Assembly (NCBI GenBank): GCA_017307855.1
Contig: JAFKGD010000007.1
Coordinates: 372,001-436,000, forward strand
From: Burkholderiales bacterium
GTDB taxonomy: Bacteria; Pseudomonadota; Gammaproteobacteria; Burkholderiales; Burkholderiaceae_C
Direction: 5' to 3'
Length of the DNA stretch: 64,000 nt
Shown: piece after piece, positions 26,460 through 39,000 of the stretch
How positions within the stretch are numbered: the first letter of the stretch is position 1
Layout: each line of letters begins with the position of its first letter
The notes under the pieces: generated by a model
Databases searched by the model: none
Seen by the model: the letters and a program-made list of their open reading frames with translations, nothing else
Told to the model about the DNA's origin: nothing
Position numbers and translations under genes: made by a program

Positions 26460-27083
26460 TCAACGCGAGTAGAGTTCGACGATCAGCGATTCGTTGATGT
26501 CGGCACCGAACTCGTCACGGTCCGGGGTCTTCTTGAAGACGCCTTCGGCCTTGTCGGCACTCACCTCGACCCACGCCGGCATACCCACTTGCTGGGCCAG
26601 TTGCAGGGCCTCGACCACGCGGTTCTGCTTCTTGGACTTCTCACGCACGGCCACGACGTCACCGGCCTTGACCAAGTACGAGGGGATGTTGACCTGCTGG
26701 CCGTTGACCGTGATCGCCTTGTGCGACACCAGCTGGCGGGCTTCCGCACGAGTGGAGCCGAAGCCCATGCGGTAGACCACGTTGTCCAGACGCGACTCCA
26801 GCAGGAACAGCAGGTTGGCGCCGGTATTGCCCTTGCGGCGATCGGCTTCTTCGAAGTAGCGGCGGAACTGCTTCTCGAGCACGCCGTACATGCGCTTGAC
26901 CTTCTGCTTTTCACGCAGTTGCAGGCCGTAGTCGGAGGTACGCTGGCCCGAAGTACGGCCGTGCTGGCCGGGCTTGGAGTCGAACTTGGCCTTGTCGCTG
27001 ATCGAGCGGCGGGCGCTCTTCAGGAACAGGTCGGTGCCTTCACGGCGGGAGAGTTTGGCCTTGGGGCCGAGATAACGTGCCAC
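26460..27083 (-). CDS. rpsD: 30S ribosomal protein S4
   Basis: Primary 16S rRNA-binding protein, 207 residues. The start is the GTG at 27083, giving the canonical '[20 protein letters not shown]'; it follows AAGGAA. The S4 domain ('[20 protein letters not shown]', '[17 protein letters not shown]') is intact. S4 autoregulates the alpha operon in E. coli, but no leader structure could be assigned here. Confidence 0.97.
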   Translation of the reverse strand: MARYLGPKAKLSRREGTDLFLKSARRSISDKAKFDSKPGQHGRTSGQRTSDYGLQLREKQKVKRMYGVLEKQFRRYFEEADRRKGNTGANLLFLLESRLDNVVYRMGFGSTRAEARQLVSHKAITVNGQQVNIPSYLVKAGDVVAVREKSKKQNRVVEALQLAQQVGMPAWVEVSADKAEGVFKKTPDRDEFGADINESLIVELYSR

Positions 27084-27216
27084 TTTGGTTTCCTTGGTTC
27101 TGACTTCCGCAGCCATTCGCTGCGGGAGCCGCCTGCTCTATGAGCGGACGGCGGTGGGCTTCATGTCGGAGTGAACGACGATAGCGAGGCAGGCCGGCAC
27201 GCAGCCGGCCGCAGGC

Positions 27217-27621
27217 TCAGATACGGCGACGCTTCTGCGGGCGGCAGCCGTTGTGGGGAACAGGCGTCACGTCGGCGATCGACGTGATGCGGATACCCAG
27301 AGCGGCGAGCGCGCGCACCGACGACTCGCGACCCGGGCCGGGACCCTTGATCTCGACGTCGAGATTCTTGATGCCTTGTTCGACGGCAGCACGGCCGGCG
27401 ACTTCGGACGCGACCTGAGCGGCGAAAGGCGTCGACTTGCGCGAACCCTTGAAGCCCTGGCCACCCGACGAAGCCCACGACAGGGCATTGCCCTGGCGGT
27501 CGGTGATCGTGATGATGGTGTTGTTGAACGATGCGTGGACGTGCGCAATACCGTCCGACACGTTCTTGCGGACCTTCTTGCGCACGCGTTGCGCGGCGTT
27601 GTTGGAGGGAGACTTGGCCAT
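27217..27621 (-). CDS. rpsK: 30S ribosomal protein S11
   Basis: S11 of the 30S platform, 134 residues. '[18 protein letters not shown]' and '[19 protein letters not shown]' with C-terminal '[17 protein letters not shown]' are diagnostic. It sits between rpsM and rpsD as in most bacteria; the gap to rpsD is 133 bp, longer than the other gaps in the block. Confidence 0.98.
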   Translation of the reverse strand: MAKSPSNNAAQRVRKKVRKNVSDGIAHVHASFNNTIITITDRQGNALSWASSGGQGFKGSRKSTPFAAQVASEVAGRAAVEQGIKNLDVEIKGPGPGRESSVRALAALGIRITSIADVTPVPHNGCRPQKRRRI

Positions 27622-27653
27622 GGTGCTTTCTCAGTTCGTACGGGTCGGGCCGA

Positions 27654-28019
27654 TCACTTCTTCAGTGCGGCGGCGGCCTTGCGCGGACCCTTGCGGGTAC
27701 GGGCATTGGTGCGGGTGCGCTGACCACGCACGGGCAGACCGCGACGATGGCGGAAACCGCGGTAGCAGCCGATGTCCATCAAACGCTTGATGTTCATCGT
27801 GGTTTCGCGGCGCAGGTCACCTTCGATGGTGATCAGGGCGATCTGGTCGCGGATCTTTTCGAGGTCGCCGTCAGTCAGGTCCTTGACCTTCTTGTCGTAG
27901 GCGATGCCCGTGGCTTCGCAGATCTTGCGAGCGCGGGTACGGCCGATACCGAAGATGGCGGTCAGGCCGATCTCGGTGTGCTTGTGCGGCGGAATGTTGA
28001 TGCCAGCAATACGTGCCAT
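27654..28019 (-). CDS. rpsM: 30S ribosomal protein S13
   Basis: S13 of the 30S head, 121 residues. '[20 protein letters not shown]' at the start and '[18 protein letters not shown]' near the basic C-terminal tail are diagnostic. First gene of the classic alpha-operon set, 26 bp after rpmJ. Confidence 0.98.
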   Translation of the reverse strand: MARIAGINIPPHKHTEIGLTAIFGIGRTRARKICEATGIAYDKKVKDLTDGDLEKIRDQIALITIEGDLRRETTMNIKRLMDIGCYRGFRHRRGLPVRGQRTRTNARTRKGPRKAAAALKK

Positions 28020-28045
28020 GTTTCTATTTCCTCAAAATCTAGGGC

Positions 28046-28159
28046 TCAGCCCTGACGCTGCTTGTGGCGCGGGTCCGTGCAGATCACGCGGACGACGCCC
28101 TTGCGGCGGATGATCTTGCAGTTGCGGCAAATTTGCTTGACCGAAGCCGAAACTCTCAT
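28046..28159 (-). CDS. rpmJ: 50S ribosomal protein L36
   Basis: A 37-residue protein: begins '[15 protein letters not shown]' and ends '[14 protein letters not shown]'. The C-x2-C pair, a later Cys and a His form the zinc knuckle, so this is the zinc-binding form of L36. It lies between secY and rpsM, its usual place. infA, which often sits next to it, is absent. Confidence 0.97.
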   Translation of the reverse strand: MRVSASVKQICRNCKIIRRKGVVRVICTDPRHKQRQG

Positions 28160-28272
28160 TTCACTCTCCTAAAACTCTCTGTCGCCTCACAGGCGCGGTA
28201 CACGATACGAGCCCGCGACAAGTCGTTGGGCGTCAACAGGTCAGTCATTTCTTCAGGCCGGTGAGCAGCGGA

Positions 28273-29598
28273 TCAGCCGCCCAGCGTGGTCTTGAAGTTG
28301 GCCTTCTTCAGCAGCGACTCGTACTGCTGGGACATCATGTAGTTCTGGACCTGGGACATGAAGTCCATGGTCACCACCACGATGATCAGCAACGAGGTAC
28401 CACCGAAATAGAACGGCACGTTGTACTTCAGGATCAGGAACTCCGGCAGCAGGCACACGAAGGTGATGTAGATCGCCCCCGCCAGCGTCAGCCGGACCAG
28501 GATCTTGTCGATGTAGCGCGCGGTCTGCTCGCCCGGACGGATGCCCGGAATGAACGCACCGCTCTTCTTCAGGTTGTCTGCCGTTTCGCGGCTGTTGAAC
28601 ACCAGCGCCGTGTAGAAGAAGCAGAAGAAGATGATCGCGCCAGCGTAGAACATGGTGTACACCGGCTGCCCCGGCGCCATCGCGGCCGCCACGTCCTTGA
28701 GCACACGGGCAAAACCCGACTCGCCCACGCTGAACCAGTTCACGATGGTGGCCGGCAGCAGGATGATCGACGACGCGAAGATCGGCGGAATCACACCGGC
28801 CATGTTCAGCTTGAGCGGCAGATGCGACGACTGGCCGCCGTACACCTTGTTGCCCACCTGGCGCCGCGCATAGTTCACGAGGATCTTGCGCTGGCCACGT
28901 TCGACGAACACCACGAACCAGGTCACCAGGAACACCACGGCGACGATGATGATCGCGACGATCGCGCTCATGGCACCGGTGCGCACCAGCTCGAGCAAGC
29001 CGCCGATGGCTGTCGGCAGGCCGGCAGCGATGCCCGCGAAGATCAGGATCGAGATGCCATTGCCCAGGCCGCGCTCCGTGATCTGCTCGCCCAGCCACAT
29101 CAGGAACATCGTGCCAGCCGTCAGGCTGATCACGGCCGTCATGCGGAAGCCGAAACCCGGAGTGATGACCAGGCCCTGCTGCGCTTCCAGCGCGACGGCG
29201 ATGCCGAACGACTGGAACAAGGCCAGGCCCAGCGTCGCATAACGCGTGTACTGGGTGATCTTGCGGCGGCCCGCTTCGCCTTCCTTCTTGATCTGCTCGA
29301 ACGTCGGAACGACGTAGGTGAGCAGCTGCAGGATGATCGACGCGGAGATGTAGGGCATGATGCCCAGCGCGAACACGGTGAAGCGCGACAGCGCGCCGCC
29401 CGAGAACATGTTGAACAGGCTCAGGATACCGCCCTGTTGCCCCTTGAACATGAGCTCGAGCTGGACCGGGTCGATGCCGGGCACGGGGATGTGCGCACCG
29501 ATGCGGTACACCACCAGTGCGAGCAGCAAGAAGACAAGCCGGCGACGCAGGTCGCCGAACTTGCCGGTCTTTGCGAGTTGTGCCGGGCTGGTTGCCAC
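28273..29598 (-). CDS. secY: Sec translocon subunit SecY
   Basis: Channel subunit of the SecYEG translocon, 441 residues with about ten transmembrane helices. The N-terminal '[20 protein letters not shown]', '[20 protein letters not shown]' and the cytoplasmic loop '[20 protein letters not shown]' are typical. It follows rplO as in most spc operons; 113 bp separate it from rpmJ downstream. Confidence 0.98.
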   Translation of the reverse strand: MATSPAQLAKTGKFGDLRRRLVFLLLALVVYRIGAHIPVPGIDPVQLELMFKGQQGGILSLFNMFSGGALSRFTVFALGIMPYISASIILQLLTYVVPTFEQIKKEGEAGRRKITQYTRYATLGLALFQSFGIAVALEAQQGLVITPGFGFRMTAVISLTAGTMFLMWLGEQITERGLGNGISILIFAGIAAGLPTAIGGLLELVRTGAMSAIVAIIIVAVVFLVTWFVVFVERGQRKILVNYARRQVGNKVYGGQSSHLPLKLNMAGVIPPIFASSIILLPATIVNWFSVGESGFARVLKDVAAAMAPGQPVYTMFYAGAIIFFCFFYTALVFNSRETADNLKKSGAFIPGIRPGEQTARYIDKILVRLTLAGAIYITFVCLLPEFLILKYNVPFYFGGTSLLIIVVVTMDFMSQVQNYMMSQQYESLLKKANFKTTLGG

Positions 29599-29636
29599 GT
29601 GAACTGCCTTTGCGGATGTACGGTGAGGCCGGCCGA

Positions 29637-30068
29637 TCAGGCCAGGCTACCGCCGGCCGCCTCGATGGCAGCCTTGGCACCCGCGGTCGCGCCGATGCCG
29701 TTGAGCTTCACGGCGCGCTTGAGTTCGCCCGACTTGATCACCTTGACCACCTTGGCGATTTCGCCAACGAGGCCGGCTTGCTTGAGCGCCAGAAGGTCCA
29801 CTTCGGCTGCGCCGAGGGCTTCGAGCTGCGACAACGTGATCTCGGCGTTGAACTTCAGCAGGTGCGACTTGAAGCCACGCTTGGGCAGGCGACGCTGCAG
29901 CGGCATCTGGCCGCCTTCGAAGCCGACCTTGTGGTAGCCGCCCGCGCGGGACTTCTGGCCCTTGTGACCACGGCCGGCGGTCTTGCCCAGGCCGGAGCCG
30001 ATGCCACGGCCGACGCGACGCTTGGCGTGCTTGGCGCCAGCTGCGGGCTGAATGGTGTTGAGTTGCAT
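29637..30068 (-). CDS. rplO: 50S ribosomal protein L15
   Basis: L15, 143 residues. The Gly/Arg-rich N-terminus '[20 protein letters not shown]' with 'GQKSRAGG' and '[16 protein letters not shown]' is diagnostic. Between rpmD and secY, the conserved order. Confidence 0.98.
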   Translation of the reverse strand: MQLNTIQPAAGAKHAKRRVGRGIGSGLGKTAGRGHKGQKSRAGGYHKVGFEGGQMPLQRRLPKRGFKSHLLKFNAEITLSQLEALGAAEVDLLALKQAGLVGEIAKVVKVIKSGELKRAVKLNGIGATAGAKAAIEAAGGSLA

Positions 30069-30080
30069 CTTGCGAACCTC

Positions 30081-30263
30081 TTACAGCACTTTGACCAGGT
30101 AGCTGATCTTGTTGATCATGCCGCGCACTGCCGGCGTGTCCTGCAGCTCGCTGACGCTGTTCAGCTTGCGCAGGCCCAGGCCACGGACGGTCGCGCGATG
30201 CGATTCCTTGGTGCCGATGGGGCTGCGGACCAGCTGGACCTTGACGGTTTGTTGGGTAGTCAT
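30081..30263 (-). CDS. rpmD: 50S ribosomal protein L30
   Basis: L30, 60 residues: '[20 protein letters not shown]', 'RGLGLRKLN' and '[16 protein letters not shown]' match the family. Between rpsE and rplO. Confidence 0.97.
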   Translation of the reverse strand: MTTQQTVKVQLVRSPIGTKESHRATVRGLGLRKLNSVSELQDTPAVRGMINKISYLVKVL

Positions 30264-30278
30264 TTCAAAGCTCCGTCG

Positions 30279-30800
30279 TCAGGCCGCGAAGATGTCTTCC
30301 ACGGACTTGCCGCGCTTGGCAGCCACTTCCGAGGGGGTCGTGGAGTTCCTGAGCGCGTCCAGCGTGGCGCGGACCATGTTGTAGGGATTCGACGAACCAT
30401 GGCTCTTGGCCACGATGTCGGTGATGCCCATCACTTCGAACACGGCACGCATCGGGCCGCCGGCGATGATGCCGGTACCCTTGGGGGCCGGCGCCATCAT
30501 CACGGTGGACGCGCCGTGGTGGCCCGTCACATTGTGGTGCAGCGTGCCGTTCTTGAGCGACACCTTGGTCATGTTGCGGCGGGCTTCTTCCATCGCCTTC
30601 TGCACGGCCACGGGCACTTCCTTGGACTTGCCCTTGCCCATGCCGACGCGGCCGTCGCCATCGCCCACCACGGTCAGTGCGGCGAAGCCGAGGATACGGC
30701 CACCCTTCACCACCTTGGTCACGCGATTGACCGCGATCATTTTCTCGCGCAGGCCGTCCTCGGGACCGTCACCCTGCGCCTTAGCCATAATCTTTGCCAT
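30279..30800 (-). CDS. rpsE: 30S ribosomal protein S5
   Basis: S5, 173 residues. The dsRBD-like N-terminal domain ('[20 protein letters not shown]', '[14 protein letters not shown]') and the C-terminal half ('[20 protein letters not shown]') are intact. Mutations here classically affect spectinomycin response and fidelity. Between rplR and rpmD. Confidence 0.98.
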   Translation of the reverse strand: MAKIMAKAQGDGPEDGLREKMIAVNRVTKVVKGGRILGFAALTVVGDGDGRVGMGKGKSKEVPVAVQKAMEEARRNMTKVSLKNGTLHHNVTGHHGASTVMMAPAPKGTGIIAGGPMRAVFEVMGITDIVAKSHGSSNPYNMVRATLDALRNSTTPSEVAAKRGKSVEDIFAA

Positions 30801-30817
30801 CGTCTTGTCCGTTTCCG

Positions 30818-31183
30818 TTAGAACTGCAGGCCCGCTTCACGGGCAGCATCGGCCAGAGCCTTCACGCGGCCGTGGTAGGCGAAGCCCGAACGGTCGAAGG
30901 CGACCTTCTCGACGCCGGCGGCCTTGGCCTTCTCGGCGATGCGCTTGCCGATTTCCTGGGCAGCAGCAACGTTGCCACCCTTGCCCGAGCCGCCCAGCGA
31001 CTTGCGGACGTCGGCCTCGGCCGTCGAGGCGGAAGCCAGCACCTTTTCGCCGTCGCCGGAGATGACGCTGGCGTAGATGTGCAGGTTGGTGCGGTTCACC
31101 ATCAGGCGCGCGACGCCTTGCGTGGCGATGCGGATGCGGGTCTGGCGGGACCGACGAAGACGTTGTTCTTTCTTGGTCAACAT
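30818..31183 (-). CDS. rplR: 50S ribosomal protein L18
   Basis: 5S rRNA-binding protein L18, 121 residues. '[13 protein letters not shown]' at the N-terminus, '[18 protein letters not shown]' and the C-terminal '[20 protein letters not shown]' are diagnostic. Between rplF and rpsE. Confidence 0.98.
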   Translation of the reverse strand: MLTKKEQRLRRSRQTRIRIATQGVARLMVNRTNLHIYASVISGDGEKVLASASTAEADVRKSLGGSGKGGNVAAAQEIGKRIAEKAKAAGVEKVAFDRSGFAYHGRVKALADAAREAGLQF

Positions 31184-31195
31184 GATGGTCGATCC

Positions 31196-31729
31196 TTACT
31201 TCTTCTTCGTTTCCTTGATCACGACCTTCTCATCCGAATAACGGATGCCCTTGCCCTTGTAGGGCTCGGGAGGACGGATCGCACGGATTTCGGCGGCGAT
31301 CTGGCCGACGCGCTGGCGGTCGGCGCCCTTGATCACGATCTCGGTCGGGGCAGGCGTGGCCACCGTGATCCCGGCGGGCATGTCGACGTTGACCGGGTGC
31401 GAGTAGCCGACCGACAGGTTCAGCTTCGCGCCCTGGGCCTGGGCCTTATAGCCCACGCCGATCAGCGTCAGCTTCTTCTCGAAGCCCTTGCTCACACCGA
31501 TGACCATGTTGTTCACCAGCTGGCGGAACGTGCCGCTCATGGCGTTGGCTTCACGCGATTCGTCCACGGGGGACACGTTCAGCTTGCCGCCTTCGTTCAC
31601 GATCTTGACGAGCACGTGCTGGGGCAGCGACATCGTGCCGCCCGAACCCTTCACGCTCACCAGACCGTCCTTGACCGCCACTTCCACGCCTTGCGGGACG
31701 ACGATCGGCATTTTTCCTACGCGGGACAT
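31196..31729 (-). CDS. rplF: 50S ribosomal protein L6
   Basis: L6, 177 residues, two tandem alpha/beta domains. '[17 protein letters not shown]' and the C-terminal '[17 protein letters not shown]' are diagnostic. Between rpsH and rplR. Confidence 0.98.
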   Translation of the reverse strand: MSRVGKMPIVVPQGVEVAVKDGLVSVKGSGGTMSLPQHVLVKIVNEGGKLNVSPVDESREANAMSGTFRQLVNNMVIGVSKGFEKKLTLIGVGYKAQAQGAKLNLSVGYSHPVNVDMPAGITVATPAPTEIVIKGADRQRVGQIAAEIRAIRPPEPYKGKGIRYSDEKVVIKETKKK

Positions 31730-31746
31730 TTTTCCAATCCTCCCTA

Positions 31747-32142
31747 TCAGGCGACGTAGCAGAGCACTTCGCCACCGACGCCGGTGGAACGTGCCTTGCG
31801 GTCGGTCATCACGCCCTTGGGGGTCGTCACGATCGCGACGCCCAGGCCGTTCTGGACCTGGGGAATCGCTGCGGCGCCCTTGTAGACGCGCAGACCGGGG
31901 CGGCTCACGCGCTCGATGTGCTCGATCACGGGACGGCCGGCGTAGTACTTCAGGGCAATCTCGATTTCGGACTTGCCGCCTTCGGACTTGACCTGGAAGC
32001 CGTCGATGTAGCCTTCGTCCTTCAGCACCTGGGCGATAGCCGCCTTGAGGTTGGAGAAGGGTGCGGACACCGTTGCCTTGGAGACCATCTGCGCATTGCG
32101 GATGCGGGTCAGCAGGTCGGCGATGGGATCACTCATGCTCAT
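31747..32142 (-). CDS. rpsH: 30S ribosomal protein S8
   Basis: S8, 131 residues ('[18 protein letters not shown]', '[18 protein letters not shown]'). S8 is the usual translational repressor of the spc operon; no target structure was assigned. Between rpsN and rplF. Confidence 0.98.
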   Translation of the reverse strand: MSMSDPIADLLTRIRNAQMVSKATVSAPFSNLKAAIAQVLKDEGYIDGFQVKSEGGKSEIEIALKYYAGRPVIEHIERVSRPGLRVYKGAAAIPQVQNGLGVAIVTTPKGVMTDRKARSTGVGGEVLCYVA

Positions 32143-32163
32143 TTCGAATCTCTCCTGCCGTGC

Positions 32164-32469
32164 TTACCAGCTGGCCTTGGTCACGCCGGGGATGTCCCCT
32201 GCGAAAGCCAGTTCGCGGATCTTGGCGCGGCCCAGGCCGAATTGGCGGAACGTGCCACGGGGGCGACCGGTGATCTCGCAACGGTTGCGCTGACGCGTGG
32301 GGTTGGAGTTGCGGGGCAACTTCTGCAGGCCCAGGCGCGCCGCAGCGCGCTCTTCGTCGCTCTTCTTCGCGTCGTTGGCGATGGCCTTCAGTTCGGCGTA
32401 CTTGCCGGCGAACTTGGCCGCCAGTTTTTCACGCTTGAGTTCGCGCTGGATCAAAGCTGTTTTTGCCAC
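32164..32469 (-). CDS. rpsN: 30S ribosomal protein S14 (zinc-free form)
   Basis: S14, 101 residues: the long form with a single Cys and no CxxC pairs, so it does not bind zinc. '[20 protein letters not shown]' and the C-terminal '[11 protein letters not shown]' are diagnostic. Between rplE and rpsH. Confidence 0.98.
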   Translation of the reverse strand: MAKTALIQRELKREKLAAKFAGKYAELKAIANDAKKSDEERAAARLGLQKLPRNSNPTRQRNRCEITGRPRGTFRQFGLGRAKIRELAFAGDIPGVTKASW

Positions 32470-32478
32470 GGTACGCCC

Positions 32479-33018
32479 TCAGTTCTTGAACGGGAAACGG
32501 AAGCCGGAGAGGAGCGCCTTGCACTCTTCGTCGGTCTTGGCCGTCGTGGTGATGCTGATGTTCAGGCCGCGCAGGGCATCGACCTTGTCGTATTCGATCT
32601 CGGGGAAGATGATCTGCTCTTTGACGCCGATGTTGTAGTTGCCACGACCATCGAACGCACGACCCGAGATACCGCGGAAGTCGCGCACGCGAGGCAGAGC
32701 CACGGTGACGAAGCGGTCCAGGAATTCATACATGCGCACGCCGCGCAGGGTGACCATGCAGCCGATGGGCTGTTGTTCGCGGATCTTGAATCCGGCGATG
32801 GCCTTCTTGGCCTTGGTCACCACCGGCTTCTGGCCGGCGATCTTGGTCAGGTCGCCAACGGCGTTGTCCATGACCTTCTTGTCGGCAACCGCTTCGGACA
32901 CACCCATGTTCAGGGTGATCTTCGTGATGCGCGGCACTTCCATGGGCGACTTGTAGCCGAACTTTTCAGTCAGCTGGGCCACCACTTTTTCGCGATAGTA
33001 CTGTTGGAGTCGAGCCAT
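32479..33018 (-). CDS. rplE: 50S ribosomal protein L5
   Basis: 5S rRNA-binding protein L5, 179 residues. '[16 protein letters not shown]'-type region ('[20 protein letters not shown]'), '[18 protein letters not shown]' and '[19 protein letters not shown]' are diagnostic. Between rplX and rpsN. Confidence 0.98.
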   Translation of the reverse strand: MARLQQYYREKVVAQLTEKFGYKSPMEVPRITKITLNMGVSEAVADKKVMDNAVGDLTKIAGQKPVVTKAKKAIAGFKIREQQPIGCMVTLRGVRMYEFLDRFVTVALPRVRDFRGISGRAFDGRGNYNIGVKEQIIFPEIEYDKVDALRGLNISITTTAKTDEECKALLSGFRFPFKN

Positions 33019-33028
33019 GATGTAACCC

Positions 33029-33349
33029 TCAGGCGGCCTTGATTTCTGCGCCGCTGGACTTGAACACGCGCACGCGCTTGCCGTCGTCCGTCAGCTTGAT
33101 GCCCACGCGGTCAGCCTTGCCGGTGGCGGCGTTGTAGATCGCCACGTTGGACTGGTGGATCGGCATGGCCTTTTCCACGATGCCGCCGGTCGTGCCCTTG
33201 AGCGGGTTCGGCTTGGCGTGCTTCTTGACCAGGTTGATGCCCTCGACCACGAGGTGGGAGTCATCCTTGCGAAGCGTGACGGTGCCCCGCTTGCCCTTGT
33301 CACGGCCTGCCAGCACGATGACTTCGTCGCCTTTGCGAATCTTGTTCAT
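33029..33349 (-). CDS. rplX: 50S ribosomal protein L24
   Basis: L24, 106 residues with the KOW motif near the N-terminus ('[18 protein letters not shown]') and '[15 protein letters not shown]'. An early assembly protein of the 50S subunit. Between rplN and rplE. Confidence 0.98.
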   Translation of the reverse strand: MNKIRKGDEVIVLAGRDKGKRGTVTLRKDDSHLVVEGINLVKKHAKPNPLKGTTGGIVEKAMPIHQSNVAIYNAATGKADRVGIKLTDDGKRVRVFKSSGAEIKAA

Positions 33350-33358
33350 GGTGAGTCC

Positions 33359-33727
33359 TTACAGAACTTCGGGGGCCAGGGACACGATCTTCATGAACTT
33401 CTCGGTACGCAGTTCGCGCGTGACCGGTCCGAAGATGCGGGTGCCGATGGGCTCCAGCTTTGCATTGAGCAGCACGGCGGCGTTGCCGTCGAACTTGACC
33501 AGCGAGCCATCGCCACGGCGGATGCCCTTGGCGGTACGGACCACCACTGCGCTGTAGATCTCGCCCTTCTTGACGCGACCACGCGGAGCGGCTTCCTTGA
33601 TGCTCACCTTGATGATGTCGCCCACGCTGGCGTAGCGACGCTTGGAGCCGCCGAGCACCTTGATGCACAGCACGGACTTCGCGCCGGTGTTGTCGGCAAC
33701 GTCCAACCGGGATTCTGTCTGGATCAT
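33359..33727 (-). CDS. rplN: 50S ribosomal protein L14
   Basis: L14, 122 residues ('[20 protein letters not shown]', '[20 protein letters not shown]'). It is the first gene of this ribosomal block. In many bacteria rpsQ of the S10 operon lies directly upstream, but here the next gene upstream is glpD, and a promoter is visible in the 180-bp gap. Confidence 0.98.
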   Translation of the reverse strand: MIQTESRLDVADNTGAKSVLCIKVLGGSKRRYASVGDIIKVSIKEAAPRGRVKKGEIYSAVVVRTAKGIRRGDGSLVKFDGNAAVLLNAKLEPIGTRIFGPVTRELRTEKFMKIVSLAPEVL

Positions 33728-33866
33728 TTCAATATTCCCAACTTGGATCAGAGGACACCCGAAGGCTCATCCGACCAGTCTTGGGCCCGCAGTCCTCGCC
33801 GCAAACCACTTGCGACGACTCCTCATGGGCAGAAAAAACTCTACCCGAAAATGGGCAGAGCCAGCG

Positions 33867-33895
33867 ATTATTGCAGGACCGCGAATGCGCGTCAA
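33867..33895 (-). promoter_or_regulatory. Sigma70 promoter of the rplN-spc operon
   Basis: Minus strand: -35 TTGACG (33890-33895), 17-base spacer, -10 AATAAT (33867-33872), in an AT-richer patch 140 bp upstream of the rplN start. The long leader could carry regulation. The position, directly before an otherwise promoterless ribosomal block, supports the call. Confidence 0.7.
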
Positions 33896-33907
33896 GTGCC
33901 CTGTCGA

Positions 33908-35516
33908 TCAGGACGGCAAGACGCGGCCGTAGGTCTCTGCCAGCACCTCGAATTCCCCCAGGCGCGCATCGTGGCTATCGCCCAGTTCCTGCCGCAGCAG
34001 GGACGCCACAAACGGGGCCGCGCGCGCGGCAGCCGCTGCATCCAGGAACAGCAGGCGGCTCCTTCTGGCCAGGACATCCTCGACAGTACGCGCGTACTCA
34101 CATCGAATGGAGAAGCGCACCATCGCTTCGCTCAGACCCTCCGCCAGCCACGTGTCGCCACCGGCCAGCGCCTGTACCTGAGTGGCCTCGGTCCCGTAGC
34201 CGTGCCAGCCCGGGGCAGCGGCCAGTCCTGGGTGGTCTGGTATGACGTGTTCGCCGCCCACGAGGGGCAGATGGCCGGTAGCCGGCATCCTCGCACCGGC
34301 GGGCAGCAGGCCGGCGTCGTGGCAGCGCTCGATGACGTCCTCGGCCATGGCGCGGTAGGTCGTCCACTTGCCACCGGTCACGGTGACGAGGCTACCGGGC
34401 GACACCACGATGGTGTGCTCGCGGCTGATCTTTCGCGTGTTCTCGCCATCGTCCTTCGGCGGCTTGACCAATGGTCGCAGGCCGACCCAGGTGCTGCGCA
34501 CGTCGGCCCGTGTGGGCGCGCGGGCCAGATGGCGGGCGGCCTCCGTCAATATGAATGTGACCTCTTCCTCGAACGGCCGCGGCTCCAGTGCCAGATCGTG
34601 GCGGGGCGTGTCGGTGGTGCCCAGCACCACCTTGCCCAGCCAGGGCACGGCGAACAGCACACGGCCGTCGCGGGTGCGCGGCACCAGCAGCGCATGGTCG
34701 GTGGGCAGGAATTCGCGGTCGACCACCAGATGCACGCCCTGGCTGGGCGCCACCATCGGTTCGACGCGCTGTCCCAGGCCCTGGGCGTCCAGCGCCCGAA
34801 CCTCGTCCACCCAGACTCCTGCGGCATTTATCACGCAGCGGGCGCTCACATTGAACATGCGCTGGGTCTCGCTGTCGCGGCAGGTGAAGCCAGCCACCCG
34901 CCCGCCCTCGTGCAGCAACCCGGTCACGCCGCAGTGGTTGACCAGCAGCGCGCCGTGGCGCGCCGCGGTGCGTGCCAGCGCCACGGCCAGCCGGGCATCG
35001 TCGAATTGCCCGTCCCAATAGAGAACCCCCCCGCGCAATCCGGCAGGTTGCACGTTGGGCAGCAGCGCCTGGACGTCGGCACGCCCCAGGAACCGCGTGG
35101 AGCCCAGGCCCGCGCGCCCGGCCAGGGCGTCGTACATCACCAGGCCCGCACCGTAGAAAGGCGTTTCCCAGAGCCGGTAGGACGGCATCACGAACGGCAG
35201 AGGCCGGGCCAGATGCGGTGCGTTGGCCAGCAGCAGCGAGCGCTCGCGCAGCGCCTCCCGCACCAGGCTCACGTTGCCCTGGGCCAGATAGCGCACGCCG
35301 CCATGCACCAGCTTGGTCGCGCGCGATGAAGTGCCCTTGGCGAAATCGTGCGCCTCCACCAACACCACGGACAGGCCGCGCGAGGCGGCGTCAAGGGCCA
35401 CGCCGAGCCCGGTGGCGCCGCCACCGATGACGGCCACGTCCCAGCGCGGCGTGGCGGCCAGCCGGTCGAGCAACGCCTCGCGCCGCGTCGGCTGCGCTGG
35501 CGGAATCTTGTGGCGG

Positions 35517-35524
<8 letters not shown>
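33908..35524 (-). CDS. glpD: Aerobic glycerol-3-phosphate dehydrogenase
   Basis: Membrane-associated FAD enzyme that oxidises glycerol-3-phosphate to dihydroxyacetone phosphate and feeds electrons to ubiquinone. 538 residues from GTG 35524. The FAD-binding '[20 protein letters not shown]' and '[17 protein letters not shown]' are diagnostic, as is '[16 protein letters not shown]'. The GTG start overlaps the glpK stop, so the two are coupled in a glpK-glpD operon for glycerol use. No glpF or glpR is in the window. Confidence 0.96.
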
Positions 35525-37022
<1,498 letters not shown>

Positions 37023-37143
37023 AGGCGGACAAGCGTAGCGCAAGGCGGTGACAGGGCCTAGTCGGCCAACCCCGACGATCCGGCACGCACTAGACTCGCA
37101 GGCCGAAGGCCTCGTCAGGGCCAGGCTCCCAGGCAAACGACAC

Positions 37144-37986
37144 ATGACTCCCTCCCCGACATCCTCCCCCCCCGCCCTGCGCGTCGCCTTCATCGGCGGC
37201 GGCAACATGGCTGGCGCCATCATCGGCGGCCTGGTCCGCCAGGGTCTGCCGGCCGATCGCATCGACGTGGTCGAACCCTTCGACGAAACGCGCGACCGGC
37301 TCTCGCGCCAGTGGCCCGTGCAGGTGCATGCCGCCGCCAACCCCGCGCTGGCGCGCTCCGGCATCGTGGTGTGGGCCGTGAAGCCGCAGGTGATGAAGGA
37401 GGCCGCGGCGCAGACGCGCGCGCACGTCGCCAACGCGCTGCACCTGAGCGTGGCGGCGGGCATTCCCACCGACAGCCTGGCCGCGTGGCTGGGATCGGAG
37501 CGCATCGTGCGCTGCATGCCGAACACCCCCGCGCTGGTGGGTCAGGGCATGAGCGCACTGTTCGCCCGTACCGGCGTGACCGCCGACGAACGCGCGCAGG
37601 TCGAGCAGGTGCTGAGCCCCACGGGCGACCTGCTGTGGGTACAGGACGAAGCTCAGATCGACGCAGTGACCGCACTGTCGGGCTCAGGCCCGGCCTATGT
37701 GTTCTATTTCCTCGAGGCCATGACCCGGGCTGGCACCGAGATGGGCCTTCCGGCCGACCAGGCCTACCGTCTGGCCGTGGGCACGTTCGCCGGCGCTTCG
37801 GCCCTGGCACGCGCTTCGGACGAAGCGCCCGAGGTGCTGCGCCAGCGGGTGACGTCCAAGGGTGGGACCACCTACGCGGCGATCATGTCGATGGAAGGTG
37901 ACCGCGTGGGCCCGCTTTTCGAGCGTGCGCTGCACGCGGCGCGCCAGCGGGCCGAAGAGCTCGGCCGGGAGTTCGGCGCAGCCTGA
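37144..37986 (+). CDS. proC: Pyrroline-5-carboxylate reductase
   Basis: Last enzyme of proline synthesis, reducing pyrroline-5-carboxylate with NAD(P)H. 280 residues from ATG 37144. The Rossmann motif '[17 protein letters not shown]' and the family hallmark region '[19 protein letters not shown]' with '[15 protein letters not shown]' are intact. In Burkholderiales proC is often near ubiA, as here. Confidence 0.96.
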   Translation: MTPSPTSSPPALRVAFIGGGNMAGAIIGGLVRQGLPADRIDVVEPFDETRDRLSRQWPVQVHAAANPALARSGIVVWAVKPQVMKEAAAQTRAHVANALHLSVAAGIPTDSLAAWLGSERIVRCMPNTPALVGQGMSALFARTGVTADERAQVEQVLSPTGDLLWVQDEAQIDAVTALSGSGPAYVFYFLEAMTRAGTEMGLPADQAYRLAVGTFAGASALARASDEAPEVLRQRVTSKGGTTYAAIMSMEGDRVGPLFERALHAARQRAEELGREFGAA

Positions 37987-38016
37987 TCCCGGACGTGCGG
38001 CCGAGCCCTCATCCGG

Positions 38017-38886
38017 TCAGTGCCAGAGGGCATCGAGCACGATACCCGCGAACACCGCGAAACCCACCCAATGGTTGAGGCGGAAGGCTTCGAAGCAGCC
38101 TTCGCGCGTGCGATGGCGAATCAGCCGGTAATGCCACAGCGCCTGCGCAGCGGCAGCGGCGATGCCCGCGTAGAACCACGGACCCATCGCCAGGCCACCC
38201 CAGTGCAGGGCCAGCGACCACACGACCAGGAACGCGGCATAGCAGGCCATCACCACGGACACATCGAAACGGCCGAGCGTGATGGCCGAGGTCTTCATGC
38301 CGATGCGCAGATCATCGTCGCGGTCGACCATGGCGTATTCGGTGTCGTAGGCGATCACCCAGAACAGGTTGCCCAGCAGCAACACCCAGGCCAGCAGCGG
38401 CACGCGGCCCTGCACGGCGGCAAACGCCATGGGGATACCGAAACTGAAGGCCACGCCCAGCACCGCCTGCGGCATGGAGACGTGGCGTTTGGCGAAGGGA
38501 TAAGCCAAGGTGACGGCCAGCGCCGCGAACGACCAGGCGATGGTGGCGGCGTTGGTGGTGAGCACGAGGCCGAAGGCGAGCAGCGTCAGCACGCCGCCCA
38601 GCGCCAGCGCCTCGCGCACGCCGACCGCGCCGCGGGTCACGGGTCGCCGGGCCGTGCGCTTGACGTGGCGGTCGAAGTCGCGGTCGGCCACGTCGTTCAC
38701 GCAGCAGCCTGCGCTGCGCATGAGGATGGTGCCCAGTGTGAACACCACCACCAGATGCCAGCCCGGGAAACCGCGCGCGGCGATCCACAGCGCCGACAGT
38801 GAAGGCCACAGCAGCAGCAGCCAGCCGGCCGGGCGGTCCCAGCGGACGAGGTCGAGCCAGAGGGGGATTCGGTCTGATATTCGCAT
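38017..38886 (-). CDS. ubiA: 4-hydroxybenzoate polyprenyltransferase
   Basis: Membrane prenyltransferase of ubiquinone synthesis, 289 residues with about eight to nine helices. Both Asp-rich magnesium/pyrophosphate motifs are present: '[12 protein letters not shown]' and '[14 protein letters not shown]', as is the UbiA start '[18 protein letters not shown]'. It converges with proC (30 bp between stops). Confidence 0.95.
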   Translation of the reverse strand: MRISDRIPLWLDLVRWDRPAGWLLLLWPSLSALWIAARGFPGWHLVVVFTLGTILMRSAGCCVNDVADRDFDRHVKRTARRPVTRGAVGVREALALGGVLTLLAFGLVLTTNAATIAWSFAALAVTLAYPFAKRHVSMPQAVLGVAFSFGIPMAFAAVQGRVPLLAWVLLLGNLFWVIAYDTEYAMVDRDDDLRIGMKTSAITLGRFDVSVVMACYAAFLVVWSLALHWGGLAMGPWFYAGIAAAAAQALWHYRLIRHRTREGCFEAFRLNHWVGFAVFAGIVLDALWH

Positions 38887-38944
38887 GACCGGGGGAGCTT
38901 AAACGCGAACGCCTGCAGGCCGGCGACGCCGATCTGCAGGCGCT

Positions 38945-38961
38945 GGCCCGCAGCGCGGGCC
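38945..38961. other. Hairpin downstream of dps
   Basis: GGCCCGC-AGC-GCGGGCC, a perfect 7-bp stem 40 bp past the dps stop on the minus strand. No T-run follows in either direction, so termination is uncertain. Confidence 0.4.
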
Positions 38962-39000
38962 GACACAGCCGCGCGCCCGGCGCGCAGCCGTCGGGGCGGC

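Noticed and set aside
28261-29937. A 558-codon open frame on the plus strand opposite secY and rplO
   Set aside because: It mirrors conserved ribosomal/secY genes, has a biased composition and no ribosome site or family resemblance.
37023-37526. A longer N-terminus for glycerol kinase
   Set aside because: It would overlap proC on the other strand; ATG 37022 gives the canonical kinase start and family length.
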